From positions 4,287-21,506 of the forward strand of contig DDCX01000034.1 of NCBI GenBank assembly GCA_002336475.1: a stretch of 17,220 bases of DNA, read 5' to 3'. A program made the position numbers and the translations under genes. The DNA is from Flavobacteriales bacterium UBA1995. Its GTDB lineage: Bacteria > Bacteroidota > Bacteroidia > Flavobacteriales_D > Sanyastnellaceae. The notes beneath the pieces were generated by a model, which searched no databases, was not told the DNA's origin, and saw only the letters and a list, made by a program, of their open reading frames with translations. The stretch's first letter is position 1; each line of letters starts with the position of its first letter. Positions 1-7,059 of this stretch are shown one piece after another.

Positions 1-887
1 GCCTCCATCAGACCGAGGGTTGACTCATCCTTACACACCATTAGATTGCGCAGGTGGTGTCCCAACCCGGTGACAAAATGGTGGGCATCAAAACCTGCCG
101 CCACAACTTCTTCAAGTTGCAGCAACATATCTCCAATCCGCCCTTCTTGAGCAGCATCGACAATGTTGAAGTACACGTCATGACCGAGGACATTTAAATG
201 CCGTGTGACCGCTTCATAGGTCACACCTTCGCTGCTGGACGCGACCATCTGGTCGAAAATGCTCAGCGCATCCCGCATGGCGCCATCCGCCCTTTGGGCA
301 ATCACATTTAACGCTTCCGACTCCGTTTCGACCCCCTCCTGCCCGGCCACATAAGCAAGGTGCTCCGCGATGTCTCGCGTTGTGATTCTTCGGAAGTCGT
401 AAATCTGACAACGCGACAGAATCGTGGGAAGGATCTTGTGCTTTTCCGTAGTGGCTAGAATGAATACCGCATGACGGGGAGGCTCTTCTAGCGTCTTCAA
501 AAAGGCATTGAAAGCGTCCTTGGACAGCATATGCACCTCGTCGATAACGTACACCTTGTATTCACCATCCTGTGGTGGGATGCGAACCTGATCGATGATG
601 CTCCGAATGTGCTCTACGCCATTGTTCGAGGCTGCATCAAGCTCAAACACGTTGAAGCTCCGCTCGGCCTGTTCAGCGGTGAAACCATTGATGGCATTGG
701 CAAAAATCCTGGCACAGGTGGTTTTGCCCACTCCGCGGGGACCACAAAACAGATAGGCCTGCGCAATCTGACCGCTTTCGATGCTGTGGCGCAACGTATC
801 GGTAATCGACCGCTGACCCACAACGGTTTCCCATGTGGTCGGTCTGTACTTCCGCGCAGACACCAGGAATGAATTGCCCTGTGACAT
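1..887 (-). CDS. dnaX: DNA polymerase III subunit gamma/tau (partial, 3' end outside window)
   Basis: DnaX is the ATPase of the clamp-loader complex that places the sliding clamp on DNA during replication. About 295 codons are visible; the C-terminal part lies beyond the left edge. The start is the ATG whose complement is at 885-887. Seen in order: Walker A GPRGVGKT (residues 49-56), the FELDAASNNGVEHIR segment (81-95), Walker B VYVIDEVH (112-119) and the sensor-1 stretch ATTEKHKILPTILSRC (145-160), then the second AAA+ subdomain with GAMRDALS. The zinc module (four Cys) normally found between ARIFANAIN and FELDAAS is absent; only about a dozen residues without Cys (67-79) replace it. To my knowledge some Flavobacteriia share this short form. 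It diverges from rpsF with a 160-bp gap. I found no convincing TAnnTTTG promoter on this strand. Identification is secure. Confidence 0.95.
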   Translation of the reverse strand, partial: MSQGNSFLVSARKYRPTTWETVVGQRSITDTLRHSIESGQIAQAYLFCGPRGVGKTTCARIFANAINGFTAEQAERSFNVFELDAASNNGVEHIRSIIDQVRIPPQDGEYKVYVIDEVHMLSKDAFNAFLKTLEEPPRHAVFILATTEKHKILPTILSRCQIYDFRRITTRDIAEHLAYVAGQEGVETESEALNVIAQRADGAMRDALSIFDQMVASSSEGVTYEAVTRHLNVLGHDVYFNIVDAAQEGRIGDMLLQLEEVVAAGFDAHHFVTGLGHHLRNLMVCKDESTLGLME

Positions 888-906
888 GTTTCAAAGGTGG
901 GGATTG

Positions 907-923
907 CAGGGCAAAAATCCCTG
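907..923. repeat. Small hairpin in dnaX leader (CAGGG / CCCTG)
   Basis: A perfect 5-bp inverted repeat with a 7-base A/T-rich loop (CAAAAAT read on the plus strand) lies 19 bases upstream of the dnaX start. On the minus strand it would fold in the dnaX leader RNA. It has no T tract in the right place to be a normal terminator. Whether it is functional is unknown. Confidence 0.35.
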
Positions 924-952
924 TTTCAATTTTGCACAGGAGGCCCACATTT

Positions 953-1010
953 TGCCTGTGTCAGGGCCGATGTGAAGAATCCTCGGTCAAGCTATTGTGA
1001 TACACAGGCA
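953..1010. promoter_or_regulatory. Structured inverted repeat in dnaX-rpsF intergenic region (candidate leader element)
   Basis: TGCCTGTGT at 953-961 is perfectly complementary to ACACAGGCA at 1002-1010 (9 bp). Nested inside, GGCCGA (965-970) can pair with TCGGTC (983-988) with one G-U pair, leaving a 12-base loop. A further CACAGG at 935-940 could pair instead with CCTGTG at 955-960, so two exclusive folds are possible. If transcription starts upstream of 953 this would be an rpsF leader structure, possibly a binding site for the S6:S18 complex, which is known to regulate rpsF in several bacteria. If it starts at the 1018-1025 promoter, the repeats are upstream DNA. The pairing is seen; the role is a guess. 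Confidence 0.4.
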
Positions 1011-1025
1011 TTTCGCGTAGATTTG
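995..1025 (+). promoter_or_regulatory. Bacteroidota-type promoter for rpsF-rpsR-rplI
   Basis: TTG at 995-997 is followed after 20 bases by TAGATTTG at 1018-1025, an exact match to the Bacteroidota primary-sigma pattern TTG / TAnnTTTG. Transcription would begin around 1031, about 17 bases before the rpsF ATG. A weaker second candidate, TTG (904-906), 20 bases, CAATTTTG (927-934), would give a leader of about 105 bases containing the nested inverted repeats. Confidence 0.65.
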
Positions 1026-1047
1026 CGCCCCCTTTGCGACAAGCATA

Positions 1048-1434
1048 ATGACCCGGAATCGATACGAAACTGTCTTCATCATCACGCCAGTCCTGTCTGA
1101 CGAGCAGACCAAGGACGTGATCAAGAAGTACAAGGACCTCCTGAAAGATAAGGGAGCCAAAATCACCCATGAGGAGAATTGGGGCATGCGCAAGCTTGCC
1201 TACCCCATCCAGAAGAAGTCTACGGGCTTCTACTATTTGATGGAGTTTGAAGCAGATGCTTCAGTGATTCTTCCTTTCGAAACCGAATTCCGGAGGGATG
1301 AGCGGGTTATCCGCTTCCTGACGACTCGGATGGACAAGTTTCACGTCGAATACGCCGAAGGCCGCCGCGACCGTGAAACGGACCGCCGCGAGAAGCCCAA
1401 GCAGGCCGCAACTGGTACCGAAACCAAAGCCTGA
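1048..1434 (+). CDS. rpsF: 30S ribosomal protein S6
   Basis: S6 binds 16S rRNA as a heterodimer with S18 on the platform of the small subunit. The 128-residue protein opens with the usual [17 protein letters not shown] strand-helix and contains the conserved [20 protein letters not shown] core (about residues 47-66) and [15 protein letters not shown] near 92-106. The last 20 or so residues are charged and low in complexity (rich in R, E, D and K), as is common for S6 tails. It is the first gene of an S6-S18-L9 operon, 20 bases before rpsR. No Shine-Dalgarno sequence precedes the ATG, which is normal in this phylum. The start follows the promoter at 1018-1025 directly. Confidence 0.97.
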   Translation: MTRNRYETVFIITPVLSDEQTKDVIKKYKDLLKDKGAKITHEENWGMRKLAYPIQKKSTGFYYLMEFEADASVILPFETEFRRDERVIRFLTTRMDKFHVEYAEGRRDRETDRREKPKQAATGTETKA

Positions 1435-1454
1435 ACGCACCAGATTCAACGATC

Positions 1455-1721
1455 ATGGCCGATAATAAAAACGTCCGTTACCTGAACCCGATCGCCATCG
1501 ACACGAAGAGTGAGCGGTATTGCCGCTTCCGTGAGAAGGGCTTCAAGTACATCGACTACAAGGACCCCGACTTCTTGCTGATGCTGATCAACGAACAGGG
1601 CAAGATTTTGCCCCGCCGTTTGACCGGAACCAGCCTCAAATACCAGCGCCGCGTAGGCAAGGCCATTAAAAAGGCCCGGCACATCGCTTTGCTTCCTTAC
1701 CTCGCTGACCAGCTGCGTTAA
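1455..1721 (+). CDS. rpsR: 30S ribosomal protein S18
   Basis: S18 is the partner of S6 on the small-subunit platform. The 88-residue product has the typical family length and carries the conserved core: [20 protein letters not shown] (residues 33-52), then [31 protein letters not shown], where the RRLTGT and KYQR...IKKARH stretches contact rRNA. The N-terminus is short and basic. It sits 20 bases after rpsF and 23 bases before rplI, so it is almost certainly cotranscribed with both. No ssb or priB gene lies between rpsF and rpsR, unlike the enterobacterial arrangement. Confidence 0.97.
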   Translation: MADNKNVRYLNPIAIDTKSERYCRFREKGFKYIDYKDPDFLLMLINEQGKILPRRLTGTSLKYQRRVGKAIKKARHIALLPYLADQLR

Positions 1722-1744
1722 GCAGCCGTCTAACCTACTGCGTC

Positions 1745-2191
1745 ATGGATGTGATTCTCAAGAAGGATGTCGACCGCCTCGGAGCGAAAAACGACATCGT
1801 CACCGTCAAGAACGGCTTCGCCCGTAATTTCTTGATCCCAAAAGGGTTCGCCGCCGTTGCTACGGAGAGCGCCCGCAAAGTGGTCGCCGAAACCTTGCGC
1901 CAGCAGTCCCACAAAGCCCTGAAGGCTTTGGACGATGCCAAAGCTTTTGGAGAGAAGATTTCGGGGATTTCCCTCAGAATCGGAGCCAAAGCAGGAGAAA
2001 GCGGCAAGATTTTCGGTTCTGTCAACAACATTCAATTGGCTGAGGCCATGACCAAGGCAGGACACCCGGTTGACCGCAAAAACATCGACTTGGGGACTGA
2101 AGTCATTCGCGACTTGGGCACGTACACCGCCAAGGTGAAGCTGCACAAGGAAGTGATTGTCGACATCTCTTTTGAGGTGGTCGCCGAATAA
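1745..2191 (+). CDS. rplI: 50S ribosomal protein L9
   Basis: L9 is an elongated two-domain protein at the base of the L1 stalk of the large subunit. The 148-residue product matches the usual length. The N-terminal rRNA-binding domain is MDVILKKDVDRLGAKNDIVTVKNGFARNFLIPKGFA, with the signature G-x2-G-x4-V-x2-G-[FY] pattern. A long helical linker follows (about 40-75, rich in A, K, E), then the C-terminal domain including GKIFGSVNNIQLAEAM and the closing VKLHKEVIVDISFEVV. It is the last gene of the ribosomal operon and is followed by a strong intrinsic terminator about 30 bases after the stop. Confidence 0.97.
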   Translation: MDVILKKDVDRLGAKNDIVTVKNGFARNFLIPKGFAAVATESARKVVAETLRQQSHKALKALDDAKAFGEKISGISLRIGAKAGESGKIFGSVNNIQLAEAMTKAGHPVDRKNIDLGTEVIRDLGTYTAKVKLHKEVIVDISFEVVAE

Positions 2192-2221
2192 AATTCTGTC
2201 CTTTCAAGGACCAATCATGAG

Positions 2222-2247
2222 AAAAGGGGGCTTTGCCCCCTTTTTTT
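2222..2247 (+). terminator. Intrinsic terminator after rplI
   Basis: GGGGGC (2226-2231), loop TTT, GCCCCC (2235-2240), then seven T (2241-2247); four A before the stem can pair with the T run. This is a textbook rho-independent terminator closing the ribosomal operon. Its T tract ends only 10 bases before the uvrB ATG, so either uvrB has a promoter inside the end of rplI or it depends on read-through. The element is nearly symmetrical and could act on both strands. Confidence 0.9.
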
Positions 2248-2257
2248 GTGCCTGACA

Positions 2258-4294
2258 ATGGCTGCATTCAAACTCCACAGCGACTTCGAGCCTACTGGCG
2301 ATCAACCTGAAGCCATCCGCCAACTGGTGGAAGGGGTGGAAAGCGGTATCCGTCACCAGACTCTGCTCGGGGTCACGGGCTCGGGAAAGACGTTTTCGAT
2401 GGCCAATGTGATCGAACGCACCCAGCGTCCCACCTTGGTGTTGAGCCACAACAAAACCTTGGCGTCTCAGCTGTACAGCGAATTCAAGGAGTTTTTCCCA
2501 GACAACCTCGTCGAGTACTTCGTCAGCTACTACGACTACTACCAGCCCGAAGCCTTCATCCCTTCCTCTGGCACCTACATCGAGAAGGATCTGGCCATCA
2601 ACGAAGAGATAGAGAAGCTTCGCCTTTCTGCCACTTCCGCCCTGCTGAGTGGACGGAGAGACGTTATTGTCGTGGCATCCATCAGCTGCATCTACGGCAT
2701 TGGCAATCCTGTTGAATTCCACAAGAGCGTCATCGAAGTCCAACAAGGCCAAGTCATCAGCAGAAATGCCTTGCTGCACCGGCTTGTTGAAAGCCTCTAT
2801 CACCGAACCCGCGGGGAATTCAAGCGCGGATCCTTTCGGGTCACAGGCGATGTTGTCGATGTCTTCCTCGCCTATGCCGACCATGCCGTTCGCATCCACT
2901 TTTGGGGAGATGAAATCGAACGCATTGAAACCATAGACCCCGAAACCGGTCAGGTGCTGCATGGCTTTGAAAGCTTGCGGATCTACCCTGCCAACCTGTT
3001 TGTGACCGGCAAGGACACCCTGAATCAGTGCATTTGGGAGATTCAGCAGGACATGGTCAAGCAGGTGGAATGGTTCAACAATCAGGGACGGTTCATCGAA
3101 GGCAAGCGGCTCGAAGAGCGCACCACCCACGACCTCGAGATGATGCGGGAACTCGGCTTCTGCAATGGCATCGAGAACTACAGCCGCTATTTCGACCGCA
3201 GAGAACCGGGACAACGCCCTTTCTGCCTGTTGGACTACTTCTCCGATGACTTCTTGCTCGTGGTGGACGAAAGCCACGTGACGGTGCCGCAGGTTGGCGC
3301 CATGTATGGGGGAGACAGGTCGCGCAAAGTCAACCTGGTGGAACATGGATTTCGACTCCCCTCGGCTTTGGACAACCGCCCATTGATGTCGGAAGAATTC
3401 GATGACATGGTGCACCAAATCGTCTATGTCAGCGCCACCCCTGCAGATTACGAGCTAGAGAAGAGCGAAGGTGTCGTGGTTGAGCAGCTCATTCGCCCTA
3501 CCGGCCTGTTGGACCCCCCCATTGAGGTGCGGCCCTGCAAAAACCAAGTGGACGACCTCATCGGTGAAATCCGAAAGACCATAGAAGCCGGAGACCGCAT
3601 CCTCGTGACCACATTGACAAAACGAATGGCGGAAGAGTTGTCGCGTTACTTGGACCGGTTGCGCATTTCCTGCTCCTACATCCACTCAGAAGTGAAGACC
3701 TTGGACCGCATAGAAATCATCCGCAACCTGCGCGAAGGGGTGATCGATGTGTTGGTTGGAGTCAACCTCTTGAGGGAAGGGCTCGACCTCCCCGAGGTTT
3801 CCCTTGTTGCGGTAATGGATGCTGACAAAGAGGGCTTTCTTCGGTCCAACCGTTCGTTGACGCAGACGGCAGGCCGCGCAGCCCGAAATGTGGATGGGCG
3901 CGTTCTGATGTATGCCGACAAAATCACCAATTCTATGGCCCAAACCATAGAAGAGACCTCGAGGAGGCGCGAAACGCAAGAGGCCTACAACAAGAAGCAT
4001 GGCATCGTACCGAAGCAGGTGAAGCGTTCAAAGAAGACGGTCTTTGAGCAAAGCGAGCTCATCGATGAAAGGCCTTCGCCCATCGCCGCCGAACCTGCCG
4101 CATCCGGCGTAGGCATCCTAGAAGACCCTGTGGTGGCAGGTTACGTTCAAGCCCAGGACAAAAAGGCGATGGAAAAGCTCATGGCCCGCACGCGGAAAGA
4201 AATGGAACGTGCGGCCAAAGAGCTGGCCTTCATGGAAGCTGCCAGACTGAGGGACGAGCTTTTTGCAATGGAAGGCGCCGTGGCCAATTGGTAA
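2258..4294 (+). CDS. uvrB: Excinuclease ABC subunit B
   Basis: UvrB is the damage-verifying helicase-like subunit of nucleotide excision repair. It receives DNA from UvrA and recruits UvrC. The 678-residue product has the standard length. Seen in order: Walker A GVTGSGKT (residues 38-45), the damage-probing beta-hairpin region with YFVSYYDYYQPEAFIPSSG (about 88-105), Walker B LLVVDESH (D337, E338), the helicase motifs V/VI VNLLREGLDLPE and TAGRAARN, and a C-terminal UVR motif (about 634-672) that binds UvrC. The ATG at 2258 gives the canonical MAAFKLHSDFEPTGDQPEAI start; a TTG 12 bases upstream lies inside the terminator T run and is unlikely. The gene is isolated: terminator before it, 70-bp gap with a hairpin after it. 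Confidence 0.97.
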   Translation: MAAFKLHSDFEPTGDQPEAIRQLVEGVESGIRHQTLLGVTGSGKTFSMANVIERTQRPTLVLSHNKTLASQLYSEFKEFFPDNLVEYFVSYYDYYQPEAFIPSSGTYIEKDLAINEEIEKLRLSATSALLSGRRDVIVVASISCIYGIGNPVEFHKSVIEVQQGQVISRNALLHRLVESLYHRTRGEFKRGSFRVTGDVVDVFLAYADHAVRIHFWGDEIERIETIDPETGQVLHGFESLRIYPANLFVTGKDTLNQCIWEIQQDMVKQVEWFNNQGRFIEGKRLEERTTHDLEMMRELGFCNGIENYSRYFDRREPGQRPFCLLDYFSDDFLLVVDESHVTVPQVGAMYGGDRSRKVNLVEHGFRLPSALDNRPLMSEEFDDMVHQIVYVSATPADYELEKSEGVVVEQLIRPTGLLDPPIEVRPCKNQVDDLIGEIRKTIEAGDRILVTTLTKRMAEELSRYLDRLRISCSYIHSEVKTLDRIEIIRNLREGVIDVLVGVNLLREGLDLPEVSLVAVMDADKEGFLRSNRSLTQTAGRAARNVDGRVLMYADKITNSMAQTIEETSRRRETQEAYNKKHGIVPKQVKRSKKTVFEQSELIDERPSPIAAEPAASGVGILEDPVVAGYVQAQDKKAMEKLMARTRKEMERAAKELAFMEAARLRDELFAMEGAVANW

Positions 4295-4305
4295 GATTGA
4301 ACCAC

Positions 4306-4351
4306 CTTGCAACCTGAAGAAGGTATCCCACGTCTTCATCCTACCTGCAAG
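4306..4351 (+). repeat. Interrupted hairpin between uvrB and the protease gene
   Basis: CTTGCA (4306-4311) pairs with TGCAAG (4346-4351), and TGAAGA (4315-4320) pairs with TCTTCA (4333-4338), with an internal loop of 3 and 7 bases and a 12-base apical loop. TAGATTTT follows directly. It could be a weak terminator or a 3'-end structure for uvrB, or a leader structure for the protease gene whose ATG is 13 bases further on. There is no proper T run, so the terminator reading is unsure. Confidence 0.45.
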
Positions 4352-4364
4352 TAGATTTTAACTG

Positions 4365-6629
4365 ATGAAAAACGCATTACGCACTCTGAGCGCCAGCTGT
4401 TTCCTCGCACTCGCGCTGCCATTATTTGCCCAAGTATCGCACGGAGGTGCGCCGCTGTGGACCACCCCAGGGACCAACATGGGCAACCCCGCTTGGCCGG
4501 TTCACCGCATGCCCGGGATTGACCTCGACGCTTTGCGCGCGGCTGATGCCGTAACCGACCAAGTCAAAAGCGCTCCTTGGCGGTTTGGCCAAGAGTTCGA
4601 GGCCGACATCAGCTTGAGCGACGGGGTGTGGTTCGAAATCAACGGCACGTCGGTCTGGAGAACACAGATTCAAGCGGCGGGTGCTTTGGCAATGAGCCTC
4701 TCATTTTCGGAATTCGCGGTTCCCAAGGGTGGCCAGCTGTTCATCTGGAACGCCGACCTGATCGAGTTCATCGGAGGCTTTGACCACCGCAACATGAAGC
4801 CTTGGGGGGGACTCGCCACAGGCCTTGTCGCGGGTGACGCTGTGGTGGTAGAACTGCAAGTGCCCACGGGCATGGAGGATGCCGTGGCGCTGCACATCGA
4901 CCAAGTGGTTCACGCCTACAGGGACATTGCCGGCAAAACCGCTGTTATTGCAGAGAAACTGGGCGAACAACGCGGACCATTTGGCAACAGTGGCGACTGC
5001 AACATCAATGTAAACTGCCCTGAAGGCGCCACCTGGCAGTGCGAGAAACGGTCCGTTGCTTTGATTGTACAAGGAGGGTTTGCGGTATGCACAGGTGCCT
5101 TGGTCAACAACACGGCACAAGACGGATCCCCCCTGTTTTTGACCGCCAACCATTGTCTCGGTGGGAACGTCGGCAACTGGACCTTCTATTTCAACCACGA
5201 AACTGAAGGGTGCGAAGGCAACAGCGGGCCGACCAACCAAAGCGTCAGCGGCGCAGAACTGCTTTCGAGCAGCGGAGCCTCGGACTTTGGACTGTTGCTT
5301 CTCGACGAGACACCTCCTGAAAACTATAACGTGTTCTACGCTGGATGGGATGGCACAGATGCTGAAACCATACAAAGCGCGACAGGAATCCACCACCCCT
5401 CAGGCGACCTCAAAAAAATCTGCATCGAAGAAGACGCTCCTTACCACGACAATGCCGCAGGCGCTGCAGTGTGGTGGATTGACGCATGGGAGGATGGTGT
5501 CACCGAAGGTGGGTCCTCAGGCTCCCCTTTGTTTGACCAAAACCACCGCATCATCGGCCAGCTCTACGGCGGAGCAGCAGCCTGCTCCGGCAACATCAAC
5601 AACGGTCAATTTGATTATTACGGACGGATGGGCGTGAGCTTTAACAACGGCATTACAGAACACCTCGACCCCCTCGGTCTGGGCATTGAAGTCTTGGACG
5701 GATTCCCGAGTGAGGGTTGCGTGACCAGCTTTGCCCTCGACATGGGTGTAGGCATTGTGAGCGCCCCTGAAGGCGTCCTTTGTGGTGGCGGAGAAGTCAC
5801 CATTGAAGTGGCACTGAGCAATTTTGGAACCACGCCCCTGACTTCCGCCACCATCGGCTACACCGTGAACGGCGGTGCTGAGCAAACGGTGAATTGGAGC
5901 GGCAACTTGGATCAATATGAAGTCGAGGAAATCTCACTTCCAAGCATTCCTGCAGAAGACGGTTCTACCGAAGTGGAGGTCTATGTGGTCAGCGTCAATG
6001 GAGCGCAGGACGAAAACAACTTCAATGATGCTGCTGCCATTGAATTTACCGCCTTTGCAGGAGAAACGTTTGACTTTTCGTTCGAACTGGTACTTGATGA
6101 GTACGGAAGCGAGACCACTTGGGAGATTCGAAGGTTGGGCAACGTCGTGTACTCGGGGGGACCCTATGAAGACGACTTGGAGGGCACTGTGGTGACCATC
6201 CCACTGTGCCTCGAGCCAGGCTGCTACATCCTGCAAGTTGATGACAGCTACGGGGATGGAATGTGCTGTGATTACGGTGACGGCAGTTTCACCGTGTTTG
6301 ACCCACAAGGTGATGTCGTGTATACCGGAGGAGAATTCAACGACTCAGATTTGGAGCAATTCTGCACCAGTGCCATGTCTGTAGAAGAAGGCCAGCCCGT
6401 CGCATTGCGCATCTGGCCCAATCCCGCCAGCAGCTCCGTGCAACTGGACGGCCTGCCACAGGATGCGACCATCCAAGCCTTTGACGCATTGGGACGCGCC
6501 ATCTCGGCGCCTGTCAACGCCTCTTCAAGCCTGCAAACCTTGGATGTATCAGCGTTTCCGAGGGGTTGGGTGGTGTTCCGTGTGACCTCTGCGGATGCGG
6601 CATACGCAGTGCGTTGCCTCCTCCGTTGA
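4365..6629 (+). CDS. Secreted lysyl-endopeptidase-like serine protease with T9SS C-terminal sorting domain
   Basis: This is a 754-residue trypsin-fold protease, predicted to be exported by Sec and then the type IX system. A signal peptide (about 1-22, ending PLFA) precedes a propeptide-like region to about 205. The catalytic domain (about 206-450) resembles Achromobacter lysyl endopeptidase: CNINVNCPEG, CTGALVNNTAQDG, TANHC (His263), SDFGLLLLDE (Asp307), NVFYAGWDG, IHHPSGDLKKI, GSSGSP (Ser385) and GQLYGG. Asp417 in FDYYGRM aligns with the Asp that fixes Lys specificity in that enzyme, so cleavage after lysine is inferred. Next come a CARDB-like beta domain (about 465-560), a Cys-rich domain with DSYGDGMCCDYGDGSF, and the sorting tail starting IWPNP (683). 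Six bases separate its stop from the next gene. The family is secure; the specificity is inferred. Confidence 0.9.
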   Translation: MKNALRTLSASCFLALALPLFAQVSHGGAPLWTTPGTNMGNPAWPVHRMPGIDLDALRAADAVTDQVKSAPWRFGQEFEADISLSDGVWFEINGTSVWRTQIQAAGALAMSLSFSEFAVPKGGQLFIWNADLIEFIGGFDHRNMKPWGGLATGLVAGDAVVVELQVPTGMEDAVALHIDQVVHAYRDIAGKTAVIAEKLGEQRGPFGNSGDCNINVNCPEGATWQCEKRSVALIVQGGFAVCTGALVNNTAQDGSPLFLTANHCLGGNVGNWTFYFNHETEGCEGNSGPTNQSVSGAELLSSSGASDFGLLLLDETPPENYNVFYAGWDGTDAETIQSATGIHHPSGDLKKICIEEDAPYHDNAAGAAVWWIDAWEDGVTEGGSSGSPLFDQNHRIIGQLYGGAAACSGNINNGQFDYYGRMGVSFNNGITEHLDPLGLGIEVLDGFPSEGCVTSFALDMGVGIVSAPEGVLCGGGEVTIEVALSNFGTTPLTSATIGYTVNGGAEQTVNWSGNLDQYEVEEISLPSIPAEDGSTEVEVYVVSVNGAQDENNFNDAAAIEFTAFAGETFDFSFELVLDEYGSETTWEIRRLGNVVYSGGPYEDDLEGTVVTIPLCLEPGCYILQVDDSYGDGMCCDYGDGSFTVFDPQGDVVYTGGEFNDSDLEQFCTSAMSVEEGQPVALRIWPNPASSSVQLDGLPQDATIQAFDALGRAISAPVNASSSLQTLDVSAFPRGWVVFRVTSADAAYAVRCLLR

Positions 6630-6635
6630 TTGACC

Positions 6636-7058
6636 ATGCATTGCCGCCTTCTCTTCCTTCTGTTTGCAACCATAGCTTGCTGTGGCTGTTCGACACAAAA
6701 GGGTGGCAGCGCTTCAGGCGATGCGGCTCCCGGGTCGGCCCAGGTTGATTCCCTAGCCGCCCCTTTCACCATCACAGCGGTGCGGGTAGAATCGGACAGC
6801 TTGGTCACTGAGCTCCGCTATGGAGGGGGCTTCCGGACACACAAATTCACCCTTGTTTCCGCCGGGGCTGCCACCAAATCACTGCCCCGACAGCAGCCTT
6901 TGCGCATCACACACGACGCCCAAGGCGACATGGGAAGGGCACTGATCACCACCCGTGAGGCGTTTGACCTTACTCCCTTTCGCGATCCAACCCAACCCTT
7001 GGTGCGGCTGGCTGTGCAAGGCTGGTCTGGGCAGATCGACTACGCCTACAGCGACTGA
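6636..7058 (+). CDS. Putative lipoprotein of unknown function
   Basis: I do not recognise this 140-residue protein. It starts with a typical lipoprotein signal, MHCRLLFLLFATIACCGCS, in which a Cys around residues 15-18 would be lipidated. A short Ser/Gly/Ala-rich linker (about 20-38) follows, then one compact domain of about 100 residues rich in beta-prone stretches (FTITAVRVESDSLVTELRYG, HKFTLVSAG, ending LVRLAVQGWSGQIDYAYSD). It contains no further Cys. The ATG at 6636 is preferred over an in-frame TTG at 6630 because it gives a clean signal. It lies 6 bases after the protease and 1 base before the glycosyltransferase, so it is probably cotranscribed with the latter. Likely location is the periplasmic side of the inner or outer membrane. 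No function is proposed. Confidence 0.7.
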   Translation: MHCRLLFLLFATIACCGCSTQKGGSASGDAAPGSAQVDSLAAPFTITAVRVESDSLVTELRYGGGFRTHKFTLVSAGAATKSLPRQQPLRITHDAQGDMGRALITTREAFDLTPFRDPTQPLVRLAVQGWSGQIDYAYSD

Positions 7059-7059
7059 C

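Noticed and set aside
2246..2257. TTG start for uvrB upstream of the ATG
   Set aside because: It falls inside the terminator T run and adds residues that UvrB proteins do not have; ATG at 2258 gives the canonical N-terminus.
2204..3418. 404-codon open frame on the minus strand opposite uvrB
   Set aside because: Antisense shadow of a fully conserved uvrB; the translation has no recognisable domain, and long antisense frames are expected with this GC-rich codon use.
6955..7059. Upstream GTG start for the glycosyltransferase
   Set aside because: It would overlap the lipoprotein gene by about 100 bases; ATG at 7060, one base after that gene's stop, fits better.
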